This document shows, in pieces, positions 12,153-23,621 of a stretch of 64,000 nt of DNA. This DNA comes from Timema cristinae (taxonomy: Eukaryota; Arthropoda; Insecta; Phasmatodea; Timematidae). The position numbers and the translations under genes were made by a program. How positions within the stretch are numbered: the stretch's first letter is position 1; each line of letters starts with the position of its first letter. The stretch lies in contig JBCFYV010011164.1 of the NCBI GenBank assembly GCA_039000515.1, positions 34,545,021 to 34,609,020 on the forward strand, given 5' to 3'. The notes below the pieces were generated by a model, which was given only the letters and a program-made list of their open reading frames with translations, was not told where the DNA came from and searched no databases.

Positions 12153-12297
12153 CCTAGACCCTAGAATCTTAGATGTTATTCATTTGATGAAAGGGACTAA
12201 ACCCAATTCTACAATGATACATTTTTGGGCCTTCTGACACTCGAGCTCGGAACCCTAAACTCACAAAGAAAATGTTCTACCCTCTGAGGAAAAGTGC

Positions 12298-12372
12298 CAT
12301 GTTTTCTTTATATAAGGCCCCGTGTTTTCTTTATACAAGGCCCCGTGCTTTATTTATAAAAAAAGCCCCGTA
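12298..12372. repeat. Three-copy tandem repeat, about 23 bp
   Basis: GTTTTCTTTATATAAGGCCC, GTTTTCTTTATACAAGGCCC and a third diverged unit ending AAGCCCCGTAC follow head to tail. Confidence 0.75.
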
Positions 12373-13819
12373 CTTTGGGTAGGATCGTTTAGAAATTGTT
12401 GCTCAACCAGCTCTGAATATTTTGTTAGAATCGCATTTAGGGATGGTCCTCAAATCACGCAAGGCTTTTTTTAAATGTTTTTTTACCCCTTTCCCCTCCC
12501 ACGTAAGGGATCTTAAGATTTTCTACTCCCCTCCCTCTAGATCATAAGTAATTTTTTACACTTTGGTTAATTATATTATTTTACTCGTTTATTTATTTTT
12601 AGACATAAGTATCAGTAATAAGGCGAGTGATAAGACACTTTATAGTACTTTGACTGCAGTAAAATTAGGTTTATCACATCATAAGTAAATGAAATATAGG
12701 TGAAATTCTACAATTTATACATTTATTTTCTGCATTAAAAGAAATATATTGTTTCACCATGGACACATTGATAAAAAAAAAATACGTATTAGGTATTTTG
12801 ACTCCCTCCCCCTCCCTCCTCGCAAGAAAACGCAAAAAAATACCGAGCACTCAACCTCCCAAAACCCTTAAGTAATTTAAGGACGCCCCATTGGGTTCTT
12901 ATTTCTTATTGAGTTGCGAAATCGGGCAAAATACGAGGGCCACAAAACTCAATAAAACTATCATCCCAGCTACCAATCCCCTTTACGAGCCTGTAAAGCA
13001 TAAACACGAGAATATTTACGTATCCACAAGAATTCCAAGAATATATATATATATAGGCCTATAGCTTTATATTAGATCAAAAATGACGAAAGTTCATTTT
13101 CACTTATTTGGAGATTTTACACCTGTGGAGAGAGGACATGGACTTGTTTTACTTCAACAGATGGTGGAGTGTGGAAGTCAAGCTAATTGTAGCGAAATAT
13201 AAATACACTATGAAGACGAGGGTTGTCGTATAAGCTAACATTGAAAAGAGGATGCATGTTCTTATCCACAGAGAGCATAAGATGTTTGTCCACAAACACC
13301 CGTTTTACTTAGTGTATTGTGGCTCAAAGATGGTAGTGCTAAGCCCAGAACCAAAATGATGCAAGTCAACCCAATATAAAATTTTGTTTGGTCATTACAA
13401 TGCCAATTCCGATGCTCAAATGCATGTTCTGATGCTTCCAAAAGCAAAGCATGAAAGTAAACTAAACCATGTACTTAGACTAAAGTTCAGACCTTGATGT
13501 AAACCAAACTCTAAGTTGAAATTAAATGAGACTGTCAAATCTATAATAGTTTATATAGATACGTGCAATCACATTTATATACGTGGGACTGGCTGGGAGT
13601 CTCCCAAGGACCACATCTCGCTTATCTGAGCATGATTTTGGGACGTCTCTGGGACCTTCCTAGGTCCATCACAAAGTTCCAAAGCCTCTGGTAATAGGAT
13701 TGGTAGAACCCGGTACCTTTTTGTAGAAGAGCTGCACAAGCTCTCATTACAATATTGGAATAAATTGATTGGATAGTGATGGAATCAAAAATGCTTTCAA
13801 TGTTAACCTTGGTTGTATT
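12373..13819. other. Intergenic, nothing recognised
   Basis: Pyrimidine-rich tracts at 12485-12540 and 12795-12830 and one (TA)n stretch near 13040. No gene or repeat family was recognised. Confidence 0.4.
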
Positions 13820-14154
13820 GGGGTAAAGTGGTCGCCTTACGACGACTTTTTTTTACGCACGGACGCACGGAAGACTTGAATTGAATATTCGGAGTTGGAA
13901 GGTTGACTTCACTCCTCGTGTTCAACAAAAGTGATAAGCGGAGTTAGAAGGTCGATTGACGGCTGAGGTCCCGACCTATCCGGAATAGGCGGCCAAATCC
14001 AACCAAATTCAACGTTTGAAAGGTAAATATTCAACAAACTTGACTTAACCTGACAAACAACTTATAGAGACGAAGAAACAAATAAAAACCATAAATATAA
14101 CAAAAATTACTCGAAGTGTTGTCGGCCCATTCAGGGCCAACAACAAAAACTAAA

Positions 14155-15507
14155 ATGGACAAGATAGCTGACCACTCACGCGGACAGCTGAAACGACATC
14201 AGTCTCAGGACTGGGCACGAAACCTCGATGAGGAAGAGGATGTAGACATTGACACAACTGAAAACGAAGCTGAGGACGCTGAGTTTACGGATGCTACGGT
14301 CCTAAAGAGGAAGTTGCTTTTTAGACCTAAAGACGATACACCACCTAAAGCTGTCAAAGTGAGCAATCAATTTGAGACTCTCTCAGGAGAGGACCAAACT
14401 ATGGATACTTCTGACATACCTACAAATACCACAGAAACTCAGAAATCAAAACAAAAAATTCCACCGATAGTTATCTCGGGGACAAACAACTACTCAAACA
14501 TTGTAAAGTCAATGAAAACCACTATGATCGGAACATTCAAAGTATTCTATATACAAGATGGCTTAAAGATACATACTACTACAATAGAAGACTTTAAAAC
14601 ACTACAAGCACTTCTCAAAAATACAGGACAAGAGTACCACACGTACACAATGCAAAAAGACAAACCCCTCAAAATCGTGATAAAGGGACTCCCACCCAAT
14701 ATGCCAACTGAGGACATAAAGGAGGAGCTAGAGATACTAGGGTACACGGTAACGGATGTACGACAGTTCACCTCAAGAACACAAAATGAAAATAGTGTAC
14801 AAGACATAGTAAAACTCTTACCGATATTTGTTTGCACACTCACTAGAACTGACAAAAACTTTCAAATTTTTCAAGAAACATACCTCAACAATACCCGTGT
14901 TAAGATAGAACATTACGTCCAGCCCCAAAACTTCATTTTACAATGCCACAACTGCCAGAAGTTCGGGCACTCCAAAAATAACTGCGCAAATAAACCAAGA
15001 TGCGTAAAATGTCTAATACCTCACTTGACTTCAGATTGCCCTAGAAAAGACAAGACCACTCCAGCAAGCTGCGTAAATTGCGGCGGCAAGCACACAGCGA
15101 ATTACACAAAATGTCCGACTTATCAAAAACTCATAGAAAAGAAGATAGAACAAAGGCAGCAAAAAATAGAAAAGCCATACACAAACATACAAACGGCAAC
15201 TATCAACAGCAAGGACTTCCCGACATTACCTCCAAAAACAACAAACGCAAACGTAACGCACCGCACATACAGAGACACCTTGATGATTGGAAGAGAAGAC
15301 TCACATCAGCAGAAGGAGCAGGGAAAAACCTCCCAATTTGATTTTAAAGAAATAATTAATATATTCAAAGAACTGGACATATGTGGCTTACTGAAACACC
15401 TGAGACCTTACATTACAAAAATAAAGCAAGCAGAAGACAAGATGTCAAAACTCATGATAATTGTAGAAGCGGCAACTGACTATTACTTCAGCAGTGATGA
15501 CAATTGA
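14155..15507 (+). CDS. LINE ORF1, gag-like nucleic-acid-binding protein
   Basis: A 450-residue open frame starting at the first ATG (MDKIADHS); the frame is also open upstream to 14116 but without an ATG. Residues 1-120 are acidic and low complexity. Residues about 175-235 (KIVIKGLPPNMPTEDIKEEL) match the PRE_C2HC-type domain found next to the zinc knuckles of Jockey-clade gag proteins. Three cysteine motifs follow at about 263-322: CHNCQKFGHSKNNC (CX2CX4HX4C), CVKCLIPHLTSDC and CVNCGGKHTANYTKC. Such proteins bind the element's RNA and form the transposition particle. The C-terminal third is basic, then helical. The stop overlaps the ORF2 start by 11 bases (15497-15507). No frameshift or stop interrupts it. 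Confidence 0.9.
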   Translation: MDKIADHSRGQLKRHQSQDWARNLDEEEDVDIDTTENEAEDAEFTDATVLKRKLLFRPKDDTPPKAVKVSNQFETLSGEDQTMDTSDIPTNTTETQKSKQKIPPIVISGTNNYSNIVKSMKTTMIGTFKVFYIQDGLKIHTTTIEDFKTLQALLKNTGQEYHTYTMQKDKPLKIVIKGLPPNMPTEDIKEELEILGYTVTDVRQFTSRTQNENSVQDIVKLLPIFVCTLTRTDKNFQIFQETYLNNTRVKIEHYVQPQNFILQCHNCQKFGHSKNNCANKPRCVKCLIPHLTSDCPRKDKTTPASCVNCGGKHTANYTKCPTYQKLIEKKIEQRQQKIEKPYTNIQTATINSKDFPTLPPKTTNANVTHRTYRDTLMIGREDSHQQKEQGKTSQFDFKEIINIFKELDICGLLKHLRPYITKIKQAEDKMSKLMIIVEAATDYYFSSDDN

Positions 15508-18169
15508 AAAAGACCAACTAAGAATTTTAGTATGGAATGCCAACAGTATACTTCAACAAGCCCGAGAGTTTGAGGACCTACTAAAAACGTACGGAATTGA
15601 CGTAGCACTAATTTGTGAAAATCATTTACAAGAAACTAAACGATTACATATCCTAGGGTACACCATCTATAGAACAGACAGAAAGCATACCAGGGGGGGA
15701 GGGACAGCTGTCCTAATCAAGAACTACCTTCCACACTACAGAGCGGACATACAGGATACGGAGAACCTTGAGGCCACGGCGGTTGGCGTAAACACTAAGA
15801 AGGGACCTATTACTTTTGTGGCAGTATACAACCCTCCGAACAAGACTCTACTTAAACGAGACCTTGATCAAGTTACTGTAACTGACGACTACCTAATAGG
15901 GGGGATCTGAATAGTAAAAATGTACTGTGGAACTGCCGGACAACAAACAGGAACGGAAGGATTTTAGAGGAACACTCCAACGAGACGGAATACAATGTAG
16001 TTGCACCAGATTCACCAACATTTTACCCTGGAAACCATCTCCATCGACCGGACATCCTCGACATCATACTAACAAATCAAAAAATATCATCGGAGGCAGT
16101 ATCAGTCCTACAAGAGCTTGATTCAGACCACAATCCACTACTTTGCGAGTGGGACATCAACATCGACCACCACACAAACTGGCACAAACCGACTACAAAG
16201 ACGACCGATTGGACAATGTATAAATCTGAACTACAAGAAGTGATCCCAATAAACTTACGAATAGAAACTGAGGAAGATGTTGACGCAGCGATAGAAATAT
16301 TCACAACTACAATCCAAGAAACCTACGCAACTCATACCACGACCTCGCAAAAACGACAAGACCTGAGACTAGAAAACCCAGAACTAAACTACAGACTAGC
16401 CCTTAAAAGGGAAGCCCGAAGAGACTGGCAAAGGATGAGGACACCGCAAGCGAGAACCAACTATAACAGACATAAAGCCATAGTAAGAAGATTAGTTAAC
16501 CAAATCCGAAGAGCCAATTGGACCACTTTCGTGACAGAAACAGCCACAAATCTTCAACAAACATGGAAGATTACAAATATACTTAAAGGGAAAACAAAAA
16601 AAGCAGGTACACCAGCAATCCACGGCCGACAGGGGATGGCCTACACTAGTAAAGATAAAGCCGAAGCCATAGCAGAAACATTAATAGACCAATTCACGCC
16701 AAATCCAACCCAAGAGGGAGGAAGCTTTTAATAGAGGAGTCGTCAGAACAGTAAACGAATACATAGACAGACCAGTAGCAGAAACACCAGAATCAATCAC
16801 AGACCATGAAATACAAAACTCTATCAAAACACTTAAGCGAAACAAGGCACCGGGACTTGACTGCATAAGGAACGAAATGTTAATAAACCTACCTCAAATT
16901 GCAATAGCTCATCTGACCCAAATACTGAATACAGCCCTCAAACTTGCATACTTCCCAAATACTTGGAAACAGGCCAAAATTATCACAATACCTAAACCAG
17001 GTAAAAATGGAATCTTCCCTCAAAACAGAAGACCAATAAGTCTACTCAGTACGTTTGGAAAACTTTTTGAAACACTCATACAAAAAAGACTAAGACAACA
17101 TACAGATGACAACAACATAATCCCCGACGAACAGTTTGGTTTCAAGGCACAACATTCAACGACTCACCCCCTACTCAACTTCATTGAAGACGCGACGGAA
17201 GTATTCAACCGACGAGAGTACATGATAGCAATATTTTTAGATGTGGAAAAGGCGTTTGATCGAGTGTGGCATTATGGACTCATTCACAAGATGATTAGAC
17301 ACAACTTCCCACAAGGACTCATACAACTGATCAACAACTACCTGAAAGATAGGAAATTTCAAGTCTCCATAGAGGGCACACTGTCAGAGAGAAGGAATAT
17401 AAAGGCGGGAGTACCACAAGGGTCAGTTTTGGCTCCCTTCTTGTACAACGTATACGTTGCGGACGTACCAACCAGTCCAAAAATGACCATAAGACTATTT
17501 GCAGACGACACGTTGATATACACCAAAGACAAAAATATATACTATGCATCACTAGCGACACAACGATACTTTAAGAACCTAGAAACATGGCTTTCAAAAT
17601 GGAGAGTCAAAGTGAATGCTGAGAAATCTACCGCAATGGTTGTGACGAAAAAAAGACTGCTACCGCCGGAAAACTTCACTCTATATTAGGAAGACATACC
17701 GTTTAAAAACCAAACTAAATACCTCGGGATCAACATCGACAGAAGACTTACTTGGGCAAACCACATAGAGCTAACCAACAAAAAAGCGAAAGCAGTCTTC
17801 ATACAAATATACCCCATACTAAAAGGACAACAAATAAGCCAGCAAACAAAACTCATAATTTACAGGACGGTGATACAGCCAATCATGCTCTACGGCTGCG
17901 TAGGGTGGGGATACGCAGCGAAGACGCACATTGCAAAACTACAGACAACACAGAATATGATCCTAAGGGTGATAACCGGGGTAGATAGAAGAACAAGGAC
18001 GGACAACCTTCACAACATGACAAACAGCAAGACACTGACTGAAATTTTCAAGGAAAGAAGAGACAAATTCTACATTCAAAGTGCAGCACATATGAATCCC
18101 ATAATCAGATCCCTGGGAAACTACGATCCATATGAAGGAGGGTCCTACAAACGTCCGAGATTGGAGTAG
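15497..18169 (+). pseudogene. LINE ORF2, endonuclease-reverse transcriptase, broken
   Basis: Begins MTIEKDQLRILVWNANS. The AP-like endonuclease shows WNAN, CENH, RGGGTAVLIK, AVYNPPN, GGDLN and SDHNPLL. The reverse transcriptase shows NKAPGLDCIRNEM, RRPISLLSTFGKLFE, motif A FLDVEKAFDRVW, motif B AGVPQGSVLAPFLYN and motif C FADDT, all with the expected catalytic aspartates. A C-terminal domain follows, ending KRPRLE. Three lesions break it. (1) A run of 6 G at 15899-15904 is one short for frame, so GGDLN continues in another frame. (2) A run of 4 T at 16726-16729 has one base too many. (3) A TAG lies in frame at 17687-17689. Both frameshifts sit in homopolymers, so sequencing error cannot be excluded. 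Confidence 0.9.
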
Positions 18170-18335
18170 CAACAGTTCACCCACAACTTCACCTTCACAT
18201 TTCATACCTCATAAAGTGTATAACTAATAACCAAAAATGTATTCCTTTTCAGAGATAATACACAATTTCATAATTCAATCACACCCATCATTCATTAGAT
18301 ATACAAATTTCATCAATTCACTGTTTTCCACCCTC

Positions 18336-18580
18336 ATTCCATGAGGATAAGGGCTAGCGAATGCTGCCTGTAACTCGCAAAGAAATACAGCCCTTTCACA
18401 GGTGACCTAGCTTGGCGCTTCTGTCAAGGTGGATATCTTGTGTCGGGTTACAAACCAATTCAAACCGTGTATTTTTGTACAAACAATTCAAAGGTACCAA
18501 TTCATGTAAAAATTAAGTTCATACAACGAGGATAAGGGTCTGTGAAAACAACCTGTAACTCGCATATCAAATCAGCCAAA
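18336..18580 (+). repeat. Direct repeat within the LINE 3' UTR
   Basis: GAGGATAAGGGCTAGCGAAT with CTGTAACTCGCA near 18341-18379, and GAGGATAAGGGTCTGTGAAA with CTGTAACTCGCA near 18529-18564, are about 187 bases apart. A weaker third copy lies near 18890-18925 (GGGGTTAGCGTCAAGAATGG). They form a reiterated module downstream of the ORF2 stop. Confidence 0.65.
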
Positions 18581-19125
18581 ACTTCCCACTGCTTGTCGAT
18601 GACTCTATCGACAAGTGGGGAGGTTGGGGCAACAGGGGCAACCCATGTGCTCGCCTTACGAACCGATGTTTGTTGATTTAACCCTAGCTGAGGGCGAAGG
18701 ATTTTTCTTTAGTAGAAAAAATACGTATCACAACTTTTTTCGGAGGGGAAGTAAAGTCGTCGATACTAAGTCGATTGTGGCATGTAAAATATCCCTAGAA
18801 GATATGTGGACGAACCTTTTTTAGCAAAATTGGTAGGCTCTTTAGCACTCGCTCGTAGAATTAACTCTGTTTCTTGGACAAGTATCAGGGATGGGGTTAG
18901 CGTCAAGAATGGCAACAGGCTGTAAAACAGGCCAGCCAAAACAAATATAGCAAGTTTTGTGACTTGCCATCTGTTAAAAACGTCGACCCCGTATCAGCGA
19001 GATAGGATGTAAGAAAAAGAAGGAGAGGTTAAGTTCTTTCATTACAGAATTCCTTTAAAAATAAAAAAGATATATTATGTGGGACTCCCATTTACGGAAT
19101 TGGCTAAAACAAAGAAGAAGAAGAA

Positions 19126-19631
19126 ACACTAAATAATTCTATAAATACATTATGCAAACACAATAACCATTCACACATCTTATAACAATAAACAATGTAT
19201 TAAATAGTTATATATGAACATTGTCTCAAAATAATATAGACTGGAACCCCATGGTCAGAAATACTAATTAAAAAAAAAAAATATATTACTATTAGGAATT
19301 AGATTTTTCGGATTTCCTCAAAAGTTGTAGACTTTTGACTTGTAAGATAAATATATATAATAGTCTTTTGCCAAGTTTCTTCCAAAGTTGGTCCGACTAC
19401 AATTTCTTTGAAAATGTTGCATTCTAATTTGTTATTTAAATTTTATACTCGAAAAATATATAGCAAGGACCTACTTTTGTGGTGAATATGGTGAAGTAAA
19501 TAGTCTGATTAAATATTCATGAACAGCATCGGCAATATATATATATATTTTTTTAAAATTCAAAACACAATTTTAGTACACGAAGGAAAGATGCGGAAAC
19601 GACGACAAACATTGGTTTTAAGTTCATTCGC
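19126..19631. other. Intergenic, nothing recognised
   Basis: AT-rich. A short (TA)n run at 19536-19548 is the only notable feature. Confidence 0.4.
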
Positions 19632-19801
19632 ATGACGGAGTATCGTCGTTCATTCTCGGTTTGGTATATTGAGGGTAGTTTATCCTAAATAGTTTCCCAT
19701 TCTCTTTCTCTCCACGCAATTGTGAGTACACTTCCTCTAAATTCAACCGTACTCATCCCAACGTAAAAAACCAAATGGGTAGTAAGACGCCGTGCTAGAA
19801 G
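19632..19801 (+). mobile_element. SINE family B, 5' truncated
   Basis: Contains the body (TTTCTCTCCACGCAATTGTG, CTCTAAATTCAACC) and tail CCAAATGGGTAGTAAGACGC. The tRNA-like head is mostly missing. Confidence 0.7.
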
Positions 19802-20309
19802 AATGTTCATTCGAACCTCGCTCTTATGAATACATTTTAGTATTTCATTGTATTTTTTATTTAATCTACTCTTTTATTACTTTACTTCTTACACTCCTTC
19901 AGTGATTTAGGCATTCAATTACTCTAGTGGGATAAGGATTAGGAAGATAGGATCTAAAAAAAGTGTCCACAATTTGTGTGGGGGATGAGGGGGAAACTAT
20001 TTAGTGAGAGCTAGTCTCTGTACAGACAACAGTGATTCAAGCCCCAATCCTCCCCATCACAAATAATCTTATCTACTGCGAGATTGACGCCTTCAATATG
20101 CGACCACTGATGTGAGTTATAAACGTTATACATATTGAATAAATAATGCTATCTATACTCTATATTGTTTCCTAAACAAGCAAATCAAATAAAGACTAGA
20201 AACATTTCTTCACTAATCAAACAAATACGATTGAAACAACGGAGATCAAAACAAACTTAATTTTACTTCCCGCTTGCCCCCATTTGGTGGTAATATTGCG
20301 AGTAGTCTC
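19802..20309. other. Intergenic, nothing recognised
   Basis: No gene or repeat was recognised. Confidence 0.35.
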
Positions 20310-20456
20310 ACTGGTGGTCACAATCTAAGGCGTCAATCACGCATTAGACTGGTTTCTGAGGATGGGGGAGTCCAGGTTTGAATCTCGGCCGGGTGTACTG
20401 GAGAGAGGGAGTTTTCACTGTCGTTTTCCATCCTCTCTCCAAATATATTTTTGATT
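20310..20456 (+). mobile_element. SINE family B, 3' truncated
   Basis: Box B GGTTTGAATCTCGGCCGGG and GTTTTCCATCCTCTCTCC follow a decayed head (CTGGTGGTCACAATCTAAGG). Confidence 0.55.
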
Positions 20457-21629
20457 TAAGTCTTATAACGCAACGGATATTTAACGGCCTATTATATGAG
20501 GTAGGAATGCCGGGTCGCTACAAACAAGGTAAACCTGGAAAAGTCAGGAAATTTAAAACAGCCTAGAAAATCGGAGTATTTTTTAATCGATTAGGGAAAA
20601 TTATATTTTAATTTAGCTTGATTGCATCCTATTCAAACACTGTTTTTATCAAGTGTATGTAAATATTTTATTTCTTACTGCATTGTTTTAGCTTGCAGAC
20701 TTTAGTAATCAAACGCACGCAAAGATTACGTAAGCCTAAGCAATCGTTACTGTCACTATTTTCACATGAGCATTTGTGCACGTGCTTCAAGTCATGTTTT
20801 AAAAACAGAGATTGTTTTGCCAACTAGCACAACCCAGTGTATTGACGTAAACATTAACTCAGTGGAAAAAATTCATCTTTTGGTGGTAAATAGCAGTGAG
20901 TTTCAGACCTTTTCGAGGAAGGGGGCCGAGAAGGACGCCAGCTGTGTTACTAAAGTGATTTAAATATTCAGCTACCAAATTACAGTAACGTGTGGGCTTG
21001 ATTCCCTGTTCAGTACGGAGGAGGGAGCCCCTAAACCATCTATAAAGTCTTGAGTTGTTTAACAACGACGCTTTGGCGAGCAGCCGCGTGAACTACACTA
21101 GTAAAGTTATAAAGAAGATCAGGGCGCAGAACTGACAGAACGAGGAATTTTTTTTCCCAAACGCTTTCAACTTGTTCTAAAAACCTACATCACATTTATT
21201 CACTCTTATAGTAATTAACCTATTTCATTAAACAAGATCATCAAGGAGTTTTGTGAGATTTTGTGGCCACCATAGAATGAGGAGTGTGCCCGTAGGAAAT
21301 TTGCCCATAATAGCATGGAAAGAGTGCGAGTAAACTATTTTGTTGCTCAATCACATGCTGCAAGTCATCCTCCAGTTCACCAGGGCAAGATTCTAACCTA
21401 GAGCTCCTTGTCACAGGCAATACAGTTTGTTGTGCGTCTGATGTTTTAGACCGCATGACCACTGGTGAAGGTAATAATCAATACAAATCCCAATCTATGG
21501 GATAATGTGTTTGATTAGGGCATTTTCTTATCGCTACCCTCCAGTGTCTGGCTGGTTTTTAGCGACTTATCCAAGTTAACTTAAGGAAAAACACAACAAC
21601 TAAATCTCAAGTAATTAGTTAACCGTTTA
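20457..21629. other. Intergenic, nothing recognised
   Basis: Several open frames of 60 to 73 codons have no motifs and overlap one another on both strands. They look like chance frames. Confidence 0.4.
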
Positions 21630-22262
21630 AAGCTTAGTACTCACCTGGGCACAGTGTTGGCCACCTATTCCCCAACTTTTTATCAACTGTTCCACAACTG
21701 TTGGCTGACATTAAAGAAACACTGTTTCGCGTCTAGACTACAATGACGAAACATTTGTTTCCCGTACAGAGTTCAGTTGAGGGAAAGCTGTCTGTTGAAG
21801 ATGCTGCTATTGCTTGTGCTTAGTATATAGTTATGAGCTGTTCAAGAAGACAGAGAAGAATAAAACGGTGGTGGGTTCGTAAAGTGCTTCAAAATGGTTC
21901 ATACAATGCAAATAAGCTTCTGACAGAACTGAAGCTCAAAGACCGCAGTTGTTTTAGAAACTTCACTCGTATGTCTCCTACATATCTTGAAGTTATTTAC
22001 AAAGGGTTGGTCCCGGGATAATGAAAATAGACACATGACTTGATCAGAAATCTCACCTACTAGCCCACAATGCTTGTTGTCGGAAATCTTGGCCAACATT
22101 GTTGAATAACCTATTTGAAATGGATCAGGGGAAACATGTTTTCCCCAATGGTAAACACAAAGAGAAAACATGGAAGAATGTTGCCCAATTGTTTCGAAAC
22201 AAGGGCAACATGTTGGCAAGCAATGTTTCCGGTAAAATTTTTCCTAGTTTGTACCAGGCTTA
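21630..22262 (+). mobile_element. Internally deleted PIF/Harbinger element
   Basis: The segment holds the N-terminal part of a HARBI1-like transposase and then about 230 bases without coding similarity, rich in CAACATGTTG-type motifs and ending near GTACCAGGCTTAGC. The left side (GTACTCACCTGGGCACAGTG, TGTTGGCC) and the right side read in reverse (GCTAAGCCTGGTACAAACTA, ATGTTGCC, TGTTGGCC) share subterminal wording. Terminal inverted repeats could not be fixed exactly. The catalytic part of the transposase is missing. Confidence 0.6.
21785..22021 (+). pseudogene. HARBI1-like transposase, N-terminal fragment
   Basis: The reading SVEDAAIACA, a stop, then YIVMSCSRRQRRIKRWWVRK and a segment ending LLTELKLKDRSCFRNFTRMS, PTYLEVIYKGLVPG resembles the N-terminus of PIF/Harbinger nucleases. 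That part of the family typically has an RRWWVR-type start, a LLxELxLxD block and an F-x-RMSPxxFxxLL block before the DDE domain. One stop (TAG at 21824-21826) precedes the ATG at 21833, and the frame ends at 22021 before any catalytic residue. It cannot encode an active nuclease. Domestication as a short DNA-binding protein is conceivable but unsupported. Confidence 0.75.
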
Positions 22263-23456
22263 GCTAAAAGAATTGCAGTAAATGTTGGACATAACATTTT
22301 TAAGATTCAGATGAACACCTACTATATAAGAACGTTAAAGTTGTAAAGCCTATTTCTCAAAACTATACATAGTAACAACATGCGGTTTTTTGTATTATAT
22401 TTAACTTGTAAATTTAATATTAACTATATTAATAAAAAAGTTACAAGTTAATAATTTACTTTTTTACAATAAGACGTAATTTCACTTAAATTAAAATTAA
22501 ATAAAACATGAAATATAAGAATATAGTTTTGAAGTTATCATATTATAATAACGAATGAGATAATGTTCTATCATAAACGTTGAATATTTATAGTACAATA
22601 TTTTTTACAAAATTTGATATTTTTAAATTAAATCATGTCTAAACTGTTGAAAAAGTTCAGTAGCTTCCTGGTAGATTGCTCTGTCTTCGGAAGCACCTTT
22701 CCTTCTCCGCCCCAAAAGATTTTTGGCATTCACTATCTTTCTTTTTTTTTTCTGTAAACCCCACTAGTCCCTCTCCCCATTTATATCCTGTCCAGGTAAA
22801 AGCCTTGACTTGACAATAATTGTCTTTCACCTCCAAACCTGAGCTATTGAAAATGTTCCCTGTAATGTATTTGTGTGGTCTATGCTAAAAGTTATTTTAT
22901 AGAGTAAACTTGAGTTTGTTTACCTTATAAATAATTTGCATAAACAGTGTTTCCTTGATTAGATAAAACCTATTTGTATAACATTGGTTTTTTAAGAAGA
23001 AAGAAATGAAAAGGATTTCTCTAAATAATTGTATTCATGTTTTATAGACGAACGTGACCTTTTCCCACTTATATCAAAATTAATTTTGAAGATATTAAGA
23101 TTCACTGTCACATCCAGAAGTTTACTTAGGGGAGGGTGGGTATGTGTGTCATAGCTATTATTTCTATCCCCTGAAAATACTCATCAAATTATTTAAGTTT
23201 AAGACACCTTTATTTAGAGAAATTACACACATGTATATACAGGTTGTTAAAAAAAGGGGGTGTTCAGAAATTATGGATCTTGTTGTACACATTAACATGA
23301 GTAGAATGGTTTTAATGATGTTACATGACCTTTAGTCGATACGTCGGTAAACTCCAATAATAATAAAAATAATAAATGCCTCTTAGAAATTATAGGTACA
23401 CAAAACTACTCACTTAGAGGTAACGGCAATTTTATATTTTAGTAATAAAAAATAAG
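22263..23456. other. Intergenic, nothing recognised
   Basis: AT-rich. No gene, RNA or repeat family was recognised. Confidence 0.4.
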
Positions 23457-23621
23457 TGGTACGGTGCATCACACAGACTTTCTCTCGCTTTTATCTTGAA
23501 ATTGACATTTATTAAAAACTCGTTAAGATTTTTGAAATTAATTAATATATCTATACATTTTTGTAGAAACACTTGACCAAAATTCATAAATGAAATAATA
23601 TATACTGTTACTTGCTCTATG

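Larger units (their letters stand above)
13820..19125 (+). mobile_element. Jockey-like LINE, nearly complete
   Basis: The element contains, in order, a moderately GC-rich 5' untranslated region, a gag-like ORF1 with zinc knuckles, an overlapping ORF2 with endonuclease and reverse transcriptase domains, a long 3' untranslated region, and a tail (AAAGAAGAAGAAGAAA, 19111-19125). This layout is that of the Jockey clade. The coding part is A-rich on the + strand and unlike its flanks. The left boundary is set only from the change in composition near 13820, and no target-site duplication was found, so the ends are provisional. The copy is young but defective: see ORF2. Confidence 0.8.

Noticed and set aside
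14547..14855. Antisense frame across LINE ORF1, with other antisense frames at 16077-16304 and 17331-17561
   Set aside because: Shadows of the strongly coding + strand.
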